From Acidisarcina sp. (GTDB lineage: Bacteria > Acidobacteriota > Blastocatellia > Pyrinomonadales > Pyrinomonadaceae), in NCBI GenBank assembly GCA_021155145.1, contig JAJNPX010000180.1:1-5300 (forward strand): a DNA stretch of 5,300 nucleotides, in the 5' to 3' direction. Positions 1-5,300 of the stretch are shown here, one piece after another. Under the pieces are notes generated by a model. It worked only from the letters and a program-made list of their open reading frames with translations. It was not told where the DNA came from and did no database searches. Position 1 is the stretch's first letter. Every line of letters begins with the position of its first letter. The position numbers and the translations under genes are program-made.

Positions 1-200
1 CCAGTTTCTATTTTCTTTCCCTCGCGGTCAAGACGCTGCCGATCGGCACCGCATACGCGGTCTGGACCGGCATTGGCACCGTGGGTGCGGCGATCCTCGG
101 AATGGTCCTGTTCGACGAGCCCCGCGATGTCATTCGCATCATTTGCATCGCCTTGATCATCGCCGGTATCGCTGGGCTTAAGATCACGTCGTCGTCATGA
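1..200 (+). CDS. sugE: SMR-family transporter, SugE/Gdx-like (C-terminal fragment, start outside window)
   Basis: This is the 3' end of a small multidrug resistance transporter, read in the frame that begins at base 3 and ends with TGA at 198-200. It gives 65 residues of a protein usually about 105 aa long, so transmembrane helices 1 and part of 2 lie off the left edge. The visible part has the family's helix 3 signature, [18 protein letters not shown], then a short loop (FDEPRD) and a hydrophobic helix 4 ending GLKITSSS. The WTGIG form with the following G/A-rich run matches the SugE (Gdx) branch better than EmrE, which has WSGVG at this place. Gdx members are known to export guanidinium in exchange for protons, as small inner-membrane dimers; quaternary ammonium export is the older assignment. 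The glutamate that binds substrate is in helix 1 and cannot be seen here. Any guanidine riboswitch upstream is also out of view. Family is secure; the exact substrate is inferred. Confidence 0.9.
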   Translation, partial: SFYFLSLAVKTLPIGTAYAVWTGIGTVGAAILGMVLFDEPRDVIRIICIALIIAGIAGLKITSSS

Positions 201-302
201 GTTGGGTGCGAACTTGCGATGGGCGGCTTTTTCAAATAACCTCAATAATTTCACCTGTAGCCGGGGCCCTTACTTACGTGCGGGCTACTGACACCGACAC
301 TT
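201..302. other. Intergenic spacer between the SMR gene and the esterase
   Basis: This 102-bp stretch has no coding potential of its own. It is locally A/T-rich around 228-251 and contains AATAAT at 244-249, which resembles a -10 box, but no -35 element sits at a proper distance. TTGCGA at 214-219 is too far upstream. A 6-bp inverted repeat, GTAGCC at 257-262 and GGCTAC at 283-288, encloses a GGGGCCC run but is not followed by a T tract, so it is not a convincing terminator. I cannot tell whether the esterase has its own promoter here or is read through from the transporter gene. Confidence 0.5.
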
Positions 303-1040
303 ATGCGACGCGATATAACTTCGTGGTACAGCCACAATCTGAATATGGACATGCCGCTGGTGGCTTACGGCCACGCGGGCTATCCGCTATTGATGTTTCC
401 GACCGCCGCGGCCGATTACCTTGAGTACGAGCGGTTCTATCTGGTCGATGCGATCAAGTGGTTCATCGAAAACGGACTCATCCGTGCCTATTCCATCAAC
501 TCGGTGAACAAATACAGCCTGCTCAACCGCGAATCGCATCCGGGCTGGAAGGTCGAAATGTTGGCTCGCTATGATAGTTACATAATGGAAGAGGTCCTGC
601 CGCTGATCCGAAACGAGTGCGGCCCGGACGCGAGGCCGCTCACGACCGGAGCAAGCCTGGGCGCATTCCTTGCCGCAAACACTTACTTCAAACACTCCGA
701 CAATTTTCGCGGCACGATCGCGATGAGCGGCAGTTACGATATCTACAATTATCTCGACAAGGGTTATTACGATGACAATGTCTATTTCAACAACCCGGCG
801 ATGTACTTGAAGAATCTGAATGACGATTACCACCTTCCGCGGCTTAGACAGGCGGATTCGATCGTGATCGTCACGGGGCAGGGTTCTTACGAGGCACCTG
901 ACCGCAGCCGGGAGCTTTCCGGGATCCTTCATTCAAAGGGCATTCCCCATCTGCTCGAACTTTGGGGACACGACGTAGCGCATGACTGGCCGTGGTGGCG
1001 AAAGATGCTGCCGCATTATCTGGGCAGGTTCGTCGGATGA
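303..1040 (+). CDS. Putative esterase, alpha/beta-hydrolase fold (esterase D / COG4947-like)
   Basis: A complete 245-aa protein without signal peptide or membrane helix, so probably cytoplasmic. It looks like the putative-esterase group of alpha/beta hydrolases (PF00756 / COG4947 type). The N-terminal part, with YGHAGYPLLMFPTAAADY at residues 22-39, matches the first core strands and oxyanion region of that group. The nucleophile elbow is GASLG at 116-120, making Ser118 the likely nucleophile. A strand and loop VYFNNPAMYLKNL follows at 160-172. The segment IVIVTGQGSYEAPDRS (187-202) should carry the acid, Asp200 or Glu197, and GHDVAHDWPWW (222-232) the catalytic His, most likely His227. Homologues as I recall them begin with a similar M-R-R-D/E-x-x-x-W-Y-S stretch, which supports the ATG at 303 over the internal ATGs at 345 and 351, although no good Shine-Dalgarno precedes it. 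The substrate is unknown; enzymes of this fold hydrolyse esters or thioesters. It is convergent with the cell-wall cluster, and nothing links it to peptidoglycan. Fold assignment is strong, function general. Confidence 0.88.
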   Translation: MRRDITSWYSHNLNMDMPLVAYGHAGYPLLMFPTAAADYLEYERFYLVDAIKWFIENGLIRAYSINSVNKYSLLNRESHPGWKVEMLARYDSYIMEEVLPLIRNECGPDARPLTTGASLGAFLAANTYFKHSDNFRGTIAMSGSYDIYNYLDKGYYDDNVYFNNPAMYLKNLNDDYHLPRLRQADSIVIVTGQGSYEAPDRSRELSGILHSKGIPHLLELWGHDVAHDWPWWRKMLPHYLGRFVG

Positions 1041-1050
1041 ACGGAAAAAG

Positions 1051-1084
1051 AAAAGGACAGGTCATCAAGCCCGTCCTTTTTTTT
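1051..1084. terminator. Bidirectional intrinsic terminator between convergent genes
   Basis: The arms AAAAGGAC (1051-1058) and GTCCTTTT (1073-1080) pair perfectly. After one A/C mismatch (1059 with 1072), GG (1060-1061) pairs with CC (1070-1071), leaving an 8-base loop. On the plus strand the hairpin runs into T1077-1084, ten bases after the esterase stop. On the minus strand it is followed by TTTTCTTTTT, and the stem starts only a few bases after the PBP1A stop at 1087. Both orientations therefore have a stem plus U-tract, and one element can serve both genes. Confidence 0.85.
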
Positions 1085-1086
1085 AC

Positions 1087-3639
1087 TTAACCATTGCCCT
1101 TCTTGCCCTTTCGTCTTGAACCTTCGGGTTTGTCGTCCTGCGGGTCCGGATCGCGTGGGGGCGGCTTGGCGACCTGAGGCCGCGTCACCGGCGGCGGGGG
1201 CGGATCACCGGCGGCCGGCCGCACCGCGTCGCTTCCGGATGGATTTCCGGATGAGGGTTGGCCTTCAGTATCGGTCGCCGTGGTCTCGGTATTGGCGGCG
1301 TCGGTCGTTGCTCCGGAACGGATCGCGGCCTGATCTGCCTTTTCGAGTTTTTCGAGCTCCTCGCGTTTGTTTCGCTCCATCAGCGTTCGGATCTCGGGCG
1401 GGATCGGCGGCACCGACGGGAACGTTTCGCGCGGCTTATCCTTCATGAAGGGGATCATAAAGGCATTGAAATAGGGGACGGCTCCATGGCCGCCTGTCAT
1501 TCCGGCGCCCAAAGATTCCTTCCTTAGCGGATTTCCCATCCACACACCGGTGACATAGGTCGGCGTGTAGCCGATGAACCACACATCCGTTTCGTTGTTC
1601 ACCGTCCCGGTCTTGCCGGCGAGCGGGTGGCCGCCGGCGCTCGCGCCAGGAGCGGTTCCGCCACCCTGAACGACTCCGCGCATCATATCGACCATCGTCA
1701 GCGCGACGTACTCGCTCGTTACCTTTGAGCTCGAGCCGTCAAATTCTTCGAGGAGCGTACCGTCGCGGCTGTAGACCTTTCTGATCAGATGCGGCTGCAC
1801 GCGGATGCCTTTATTGGGGAAAGAGCCGTAAGCCGCGACCATTTCGAGCAGCGACGCCTCGCTCGCCCCGAGTGCCGAAGGGAGGCTCGGCGCCATCGGA
1901 TTCGAGATACCGAACCTGCGGACCATCTGGGCGCCGGCCTGGATCCCGACCTGTTCCAGCAGATGGACGGCGGCGATGTTGTACGATTTGGCCAATGCGA
2001 TCCTCATCGGAACATTCGGGTGGCTTGGAGCCCCGCCGTAGTTGGTCGGCATCCAGCCGCCGCGTTTTATCGGCGCGCCGCTGACGAGCATATCCGGGGT
2101 CATTCCGTCCTCGACGGCTGCCGTATATATGAAGGGTTTGTAGGCCGAGCCGGTCTGGCGCAGGCCCTGGGTGGCGTTATTGAATTTGCTTGTGTGAAAG
2201 TCGTATCCGCCGACCATCGTGACGACCTCACCGTTCTTCGCATTGATGCAGACGATCGAGGCCTGTATCTCCGGAACCTGTGAGAGTTCGACCTCGAGCA
2301 CCTGTTTCTCGTTGTCCACCTTCTTTACCAGAAACTCCGCGAGAAAGCCTGGCTTGAGTTCCTCCTTCGGGCGCCTCTTGCTGCGTCCCATATCGGCGGC
2401 ACGCACGACCGCCTTATAGCGTCCGAAACGCACACCGACCTCGTCCGCATTCGGGTTTGCCGAAACCACCAGGCCTTTTATGTATTCGCCCTCTTCATAT
2501 TCATCGCCGTACCAGTCGGCGTGCTTATATGAACTGAGGGTCTTTGCGATCTCTTTCTCGTCGGTGAGCGGCTGTCCGTCGCTGTCCACGAGGATATTCT
2601 GATAATCAGAACGCCATTTTCGTCCGCGGTCGTAGCTTCGAAGCCGTTCGCGAATGGCCTTTGTCGCGAGCTTCTGCCCCTCGACATTGATCGTCGAATA
2701 TACCTTCAGCCCTCCCTGAGCGACGCGGGTCGTGTACTTCTCTTCGAGATATTTGCGGATCTCCTCGACCGGGTAATCCCACGCGGTCGATTTTGGAAGC
2801 GATTGATAATAGGCGGTGTCGGCAAGTTTTACAGGCTTTGCCTTGGCGGCCGCAGCCTCCGCCTCGGAAATGTATCCGTACTTGGCCATTTGGTCGAGCA
2901 CGATATTGCGCCGTGCTTCGGCCTTTTGCATATTTCGCGTCGGTGAATACTCGGGAGATTTGGGAATCGCGGCCAGCAGGGCCGCTTCCTCGAGGTTGAG
3001 GTCTTTCAACGATTTGCCGAAGTATGTCCTTGCACCTGCCTCGAATCCATACGCACCGGCACCGAGAAAGACGTAGTTCATATACATCTCCAGGATCTGC
3101 CGTTTGGTGTAGAAACGCTCGATCTGGAGGGCGACCATCCATTCGTTCACCTTGCGCGAATAGGTTTGGTCCTTATATAGGAAAAGATTCTTGGCCAGTT
3201 GTTGGGTGATGGTCGATGCTCCCTCGCTCGTGCCCGTGGTGATGTTCTTAAAGACCGCACCCGCGATGCGTACAGGGTCGATTCCGATATGCTGGTAGTA
3301 GCGATAATCCTCGATCGCGAGAAGGGCATTCTCTACGTTCTTCGGGATGTCCTGTTCCTTGATGGGGATCCTCTTCTCGATGGCAAACTCGGCGAGGACC
3401 GTCTCGCCGTCGTCGGCATAGATGGTCGTCACCTGCGGCGGGCGATAAGTGGCGAGAGCCGAAACCTCGACCGAGTAACGCGAATTGTTGAGGTAATAAG
3501 AGGCCAGGACGCCCGTCAATCCGCCGGCCGCGGCCGCAAGCATAAATGCGACGAATAACCACAGCGCTTTGGCTCCGAGGCTGTTCTTTCTTTCGATCGA
3601 TCCGACCTCACGTTCGACGATCCTTCGTTCTCTGGCCAT
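1087..3639 (-). CDS. mrcA: Bifunctional class A penicillin-binding protein (PBP1A type; GT51 glycosyltransferase plus transpeptidase)
   Basis: An 850-aa peptidoglycan synthase, the same length as E. coli PBP1A. It polymerises lipid II into glycan and crosslinks the stem peptides outside the inner membrane. A charged cytoplasmic tail (1-23) precedes one membrane helix (about 24-48). The GT51 domain (about 70-250) shows EDYRYYQHIG with catalytic Glu110, GASTITQQLAKN (140-151), RKVNEW (162-167, second Glu166), KRQILEMYMN (179-188) and the closing block EEAALLAAIPKSP. EDYRYY replaces the commoner EDRRFY, a conservative change. Residues about 320-455 form a linker with an OB-like part, as in PBP1A. 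The transpeptidase has SAYK (Ser498 nucleophile, Lys501), SYN (552-554) and KTGT (676-679), so all three boxes are intact. From about 745 a charged helix passes into a Thr/Ser/Pro-rich, probably disordered tail ending in basic residues. The ATG at 3639 follows AAGGAAG at a good distance. It lies 81 bp after rodA on the same strand. The symbol mrcA (ponA) is by type; true orthology is not shown. Confidence 0.96.
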   Translation of the reverse strand: MARERRIVEREVGSIERKNSLGAKALWLFVAFMLAAAAGGLTGVLASYYLNNSRYSVEVSALATYRPPQVTTIYADDGETVLAEFAIEKRIPIKEQDIPKNVENALLAIEDYRYYQHIGIDPVRIAGAVFKNITTGTSEGASTITQQLAKNLFLYKDQTYSRKVNEWMVALQIERFYTKRQILEMYMNYVFLGAGAYGFEAGARTYFGKSLKDLNLEEAALLAAIPKSPEYSPTRNMQKAEARRNIVLDQMAKYGYISEAEAAAAKAKPVKLADTAYYQSLPKSTAWDYPVEEIRKYLEEKYTTRVAQGGLKVYSTINVEGQKLATKAIRERLRSYDRGRKWRSDYQNILVDSDGQPLTDEKEIAKTLSSYKHADWYGDEYEEGEYIKGLVVSANPNADEVGVRFGRYKAVVRAADMGRSKRRPKEELKPGFLAEFLVKKVDNEKQVLEVELSQVPEIQASIVCINAKNGEVVTMVGGYDFHTSKFNNATQGLRQTGSAYKPFIYTAAVEDGMTPDMLVSGAPIKRGGWMPTNYGGAPSHPNVPMRIALAKSYNIAAVHLLEQVGIQAGAQMVRRFGISNPMAPSLPSALGASEASLLEMVAAYGSFPNKGIRVQPHLIRKVYSRDGTLLEEFDGSSSKVTSEYVALTMVDMMRGVVQGGGTAPGASAGGHPLAGKTGTVNNETDVWFIGYTPTYVTGVWMGNPLRKESLGAGMTGGHGAVPYFNAFMIPFMKDKPRETFPSVPPIPPEIRTLMERNKREELEKLEKADQAAIRSGATTDAANTETTATDTEGQPSSGNPSGSDAVRPAAGDPPPPPVTRPQVAKPPPRDPDPQDDKPEGSRRKGKKGNG

Positions 3640-3645
3640 AACCTA

Positions 3646-3652
3646 CTTCCTT
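3646..3652 (-). promoter_or_regulatory. Ribosome binding site of the PBP1A gene
   Basis: On the minus strand AAGGAAG precedes the ATG at 3639 by 6 bases. It is the clearest Shine-Dalgarno match in the window and supports this start codon. It is preceded by a run of six A, and it lies four bases from the arm of an inverted repeat that fills the spacer. Confidence 0.65.
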
Positions 3653-3655
3653 TTT

Positions 3656-3720
3656 TGCACAAGCCCGCGTGAGATTTGGGCGATACCCTCAACTTGGCAG
3701 TTCCGCGCTTGCTTGGTGCA
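3656..3720. repeat. Imperfect inverted repeat filling the rodA-PBP1A spacer
   Basis: TGCACAAGC at 3656-3664 and GCTTGGTGCA at 3711-3720 are reverse complements apart from one extra base. The second arm touches the rodA stop codon. Further in, CCCGCG (3664-3669) and CGCG (3704-3707) could extend the pairing with a bulge. In the direction of transcription the structure is followed by A residues and the ribosome binding site, not by U residues, so it is not an intrinsic terminator for rodA. It could be an RNA processing or translation control site, or chance. Confidence 0.4.
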
Positions 3721-4839
3721 CTAATTAACAAACCTTCTCATACGAATACTGATCACAAACCCGATGGCGCAGAATGTGGTCAATATAGCCGACAGGCCCG
3801 CGCTCATCAACGGCAAGGGCACGCCGATGACCGGCAGAAAGCCCAGCGTCATTCCGATATTGATGAATATCTGAAATGACAATGCCGCCGCAATGGACAT
3901 TATAACAAGCATACCGGCGCGTTCATTGGTCTCTCTGGCTCCGGCGATCAGGCGCGAGATAAGAAGCGCATAAGCGAGGAGCAGCGAAACGCAGCCGATA
4001 AAACCTGTGTTCTCGGCGGTGACCGCGAAGATGAAATCTGTATGCGGCTCGGGCAGGAATTTCAGCACGCTCTGCGACGTCTCGGTGTCGCCCTTAATGC
4101 CCGAAAGCCCGCCCTTGCCGACGGTGATCATTGACTGGACCGTATGGTATCCGTAGCCCCGCGGGTCTGCGTTCTCAGGATCGAGGATCGCCATGATACG
4201 TTCCTGCTGATAGCGCTTTATCACACCGGTCTGCACGCCGGCGTAATAGGACACCGGTATCATTATCGCCGCAAGTATCAGGCTTCCGATCACATATCGG
4301 ATCTTTATGCCCGAGAGGAAAAAGACAGCGGCGAGGATCGGAAAATAGGTCATCGCCTGGCCGGCGTCCGGTTCGAGCATGATCAAACCGACGGGGCCGG
4401 CAAGAATGGCGATCCCGATCATTGCCTCTTTGAAGGTGAGCGAGCCGCTCTTCTTACGGCCGAAATATCGGGCGAGCATAAGGACCGTCGGGATCTTGAC
4501 GAACTCCGACGGTTGGAACTGTCCGATAACGGGAAGTTTCAGCCAAGCCTGCTGACCGTTGACCTCGACGCCAAGCGGCGTCAGCACAAGTGCGAGCAAG
4601 AGCAGGCCAAAACCATAAAAGAAGGGGGCAAGGTCGATGATGCGCCGGTAATCGCTGAACGCGATAATAAAAAAGCCGAACAATGCGATGGCAAGGCCGA
4701 TGATCTGCTTCGTCCAATAGCTCTCCATCGGCAAGGCATTGTGTATCTGCCAAATACCGAAACAGGCGATCGCGATGGCCAGAATCATCGTCAGCCAGTC
4801 AAAATCGCGAAAATCACGTTTTTCGAGGATCGCTACCAT
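3721..4839 (-). CDS. rodA: RodA, SEDS-family peptidoglycan glycosyltransferase
   Basis: A 372-aa polytopic membrane protein, close to the 370 aa of E. coli RodA, with about ten hydrophobic segments. SEDS proteins polymerise lipid II into glycan strands in partnership with a class B PBP; RodA works with PBP2 in the elongasome that maintains rod shape. Family motifs are in order: a periplasmic start region NGQQAWLKLP (94-103), QPSEFVKI (109-116), EPDAGQAM (156-163, usually PDLGT), GYGYHTVQSMITVGKGGLSG (228-247) and LPEPHTDFIFAVTAENTGF (262-280). Asp268 in HTDFIF matches the essential catalytic Asp of RodA. Asn277 stands where a second Glu (AEE) is common. The C-terminal motif reads GVPLPLMSAGLS (339-350) instead of the usual PLP-x-x-SYGGS, a real departure, though the rest is normal. 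The start ATG overlaps the mrdA stop (TAATG, 4837-4841) with no clear Shine-Dalgarno, suggesting translational coupling. Identification is secure. Confidence 0.96.
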   Translation of the reverse strand: MVAILEKRDFRDFDWLTMILAIAIACFGIWQIHNALPMESYWTKQIIGLAIALFGFFIIAFSDYRRIIDLAPFFYGFGLLLLALVLTPLGVEVNGQQAWLKLPVIGQFQPSEFVKIPTVLMLARYFGRKKSGSLTFKEAMIGIAILAGPVGLIMLEPDAGQAMTYFPILAAVFFLSGIKIRYVIGSLILAAIMIPVSYYAGVQTGVIKRYQQERIMAILDPENADPRGYGYHTVQSMITVGKGGLSGIKGDTETSQSVLKFLPEPHTDFIFAVTAENTGFIGCVSLLLAYALLISRLIAGARETNERAGMLVIMSIAAALSFQIFINIGMTLGFLPVIGVPLPLMSAGLSAILTTFCAIGFVISIRMRRFVN

Positions 4840-4841
4840 TA
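4837..4841 (-). promoter_or_regulatory. mrdA/rodA stop-start overlap (TAATG)
   Basis: On the minus strand the mrdA stop TAA (4841-4839) shares its last A with the rodA ATG (4839-4837). The sequence before it (GCAAAACGG) is a poor ribosome binding site. Termination-reinitiation is therefore the likely way rodA is translated, which would keep the two partners in step. Confidence 0.75.
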
Positions 4842-5300
4842 CCGTTTTGCGACCAGTTTCGGTTCGACCGATGCATCGGCCGGCGGATTTCCGCCATAGC
4901 GGGTCGTAATGTACGTTTCGTAAACACTCTTGACCGCGGGTGCCGCATGGCTGCCGCCGAATCCGACATTTTCGATCAGGGCTATAACCGCGATCTCCGG
5001 CTTAAAGGCCGGTGCGAATGAGACGAACCAAGCATGGTCCTTCTTCGCGCCGACGTCTTTGCCAAGCTGGGCGACCTGCGCGGTACCGGTCTTACCTGCA
5101 ATATCAAAGCCGGGGATGCGGATCGAGCCTGCCGTTCCGCCGCCCTGGACGACGCCCCACATCCCCTTGACCATCACCTCTTCCTGCTCCGGGGTCATCG
5201 GGACCAATTTCGGATCGGGCCGGTCAAACTTGAATCCGGGACGTTCCGGAAAATAACTTGATGTGCCCTCTTCGCCCATAGCCGAGATCGGCCTGAATTC
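4839..5300 (-). CDS. mrdA: Penicillin-binding protein 2 (MrdA), class B transpeptidase (C-terminal fragment)
   Basis: The frame is open to the right edge, so the 153 visible codons are only the C-terminal end of a protein normally about 600-650 aa long. The ATG at 5279 is an internal Met, not the start. The fragment holds the last part of the transpeptidase domain: MTPEQEEVMVKGMWGVVQ, then GGGTAG, then AGKTGTAQ with the KTG box at bases 5085-5093, followed by HAWFVSFAPAFKPEIAVIALIENVGFGGSHAAPAVKSVYETYI. HAWF-x-x-FAP and the GGSHAAP segment are typical of the PBP2/MrdA branch. The SxxK and SxN boxes lie beyond the window. PBP2 crosslinks glycan made by RodA, and its gene lies directly before rodA in many genomes, often after mreBCD. 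The tail after the last helix (about 20 residues, PPADASVEPKLVAKR) is short. The direct overlap with rodA supports the name mrdA over ftsI or spoVD. Confidence 0.92.
   Translation of the reverse strand, partial: EFRPISAMGEEGTSSYFPERPGFKFDRPDPKLVPMTPEQEEVMVKGMWGVVQGGGTAGSIRIPGFDIAGKTGTAQVAQLGKDVGAKKDHAWFVSFAPAFKPEIAVIALIENVGFGGSHAAPAVKSVYETYITTRYGGNPPADASVEPKLVAKR

Noticed and set aside
214..249. Possible promoter for the esterase (TTGCGA at 214-219, AATAAT at 244-249)
   Set aside because: The spacing is 24 bp, far from the 16-18 bp norm, and the alternative hexamers at proper spacing match poorly.
257..288. Possible terminator of the SMR gene (GTAGCC / GGCTAC)
   Set aside because: The stem is only 6 bp with a 20-base loop and no T tract after it.
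387..932. 181-codon open frame on the minus strand across the esterase gene
   Set aside because: It is antisense to a convincing esterase, has no recognisable domain, and is rich in Val/Ile/Arg as expected from the reverse complement of GAT/GAC-rich codons.
1789..2283. 164-codon plus-strand frame opposite the transpeptidase domain
   Set aside because: Antisense shadow of a conserved domain, without start signals or a recognisable product.
2606..3142. 178-codon minus-strand frame inside the PBP1A gene
   Set aside because: It is out of frame within the GT51-coding region, has Arg/Gly/Ser-rich shadow composition and resembles no known family. The PBP1A frame is continuous, so no frameshift is implied.
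4144..4899. 251-codon open frame on the plus strand across rodA and the end of mrdA
   Set aside because: Its protein is highly charged with no family features, and it lies opposite two clear genes.
5277..5279. ATG as the start of a short 146-aa protein
   Set aside because: The frame is open upstream to the window edge (E-F-R-P-I-S-A before the Met), and the sequence begins in the middle of a transpeptidase domain, so this is an internal Met of mrdA.
1..5300. CRISPR arrays, insertion sequences, tRNA/rRNA genes, phage or defence genes
   Set aside because: No direct-repeat array, transposase, terminal repeats flanked by duplications or RNA gene signature was seen; almost all of the window is taken up by the listed genes.

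Overview
The window looks like ordinary chromosomal DNA from a rod-shaped, diderm-type bacterium of moderately high GC. It has four clear genes plus a gene fragment at one edge, tight spacing, no mobile elements and no RNA genes. The style of the proteins (a 372-aa RodA, a class A PBP with a Pro/Thr-rich tail, a COG4947-like esterase) would fit Acidobacteriota or a similar environmental phylum. That is an impression from reading the proteins and was not tested by any search.

Left part (1-1040, plus strand): the last 65 codons of a small multidrug resistance (SMR) family transporter of the SugE/Gdx type run in from the left edge. After about 100 bp comes a complete 245-aa alpha/beta-hydrolase esterase with a GASLG nucleophile elbow.

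Middle (1041-1086): a short A/T-flanked hairpin lies between two convergent genes and should stop transcription from both sides.

Right part (1087-5300, minus strand, read right to left): a peptidoglycan-synthesis cluster. It begins with the C-terminal end of a PBP2/MrdA-type class B transpeptidase, which continues beyond the right edge. Next is rodA, the SEDS glycosyltransferase, whose start overlaps the mrdA stop in a TAATG junction. After an 81-bp spacer comes a full-length 850-aa bifunctional class A penicillin-binding protein (PBP1A type). RodA polymerises lipid II glycan and PBP2 crosslinks it, as the core elongasome pair. The class A enzyme has both activities in one chain. The cluster therefore encodes both main routes of lateral-wall synthesis in one direction.

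I found no convincing previously undescribed system. The points most worth a second look are an altered C-terminal SEDS motif in RodA (SAGLS where SYGGS is usual), an inverted repeat filling the rodA-PBP1A spacer just before the ribosome binding site, and the compact bidirectional terminator.
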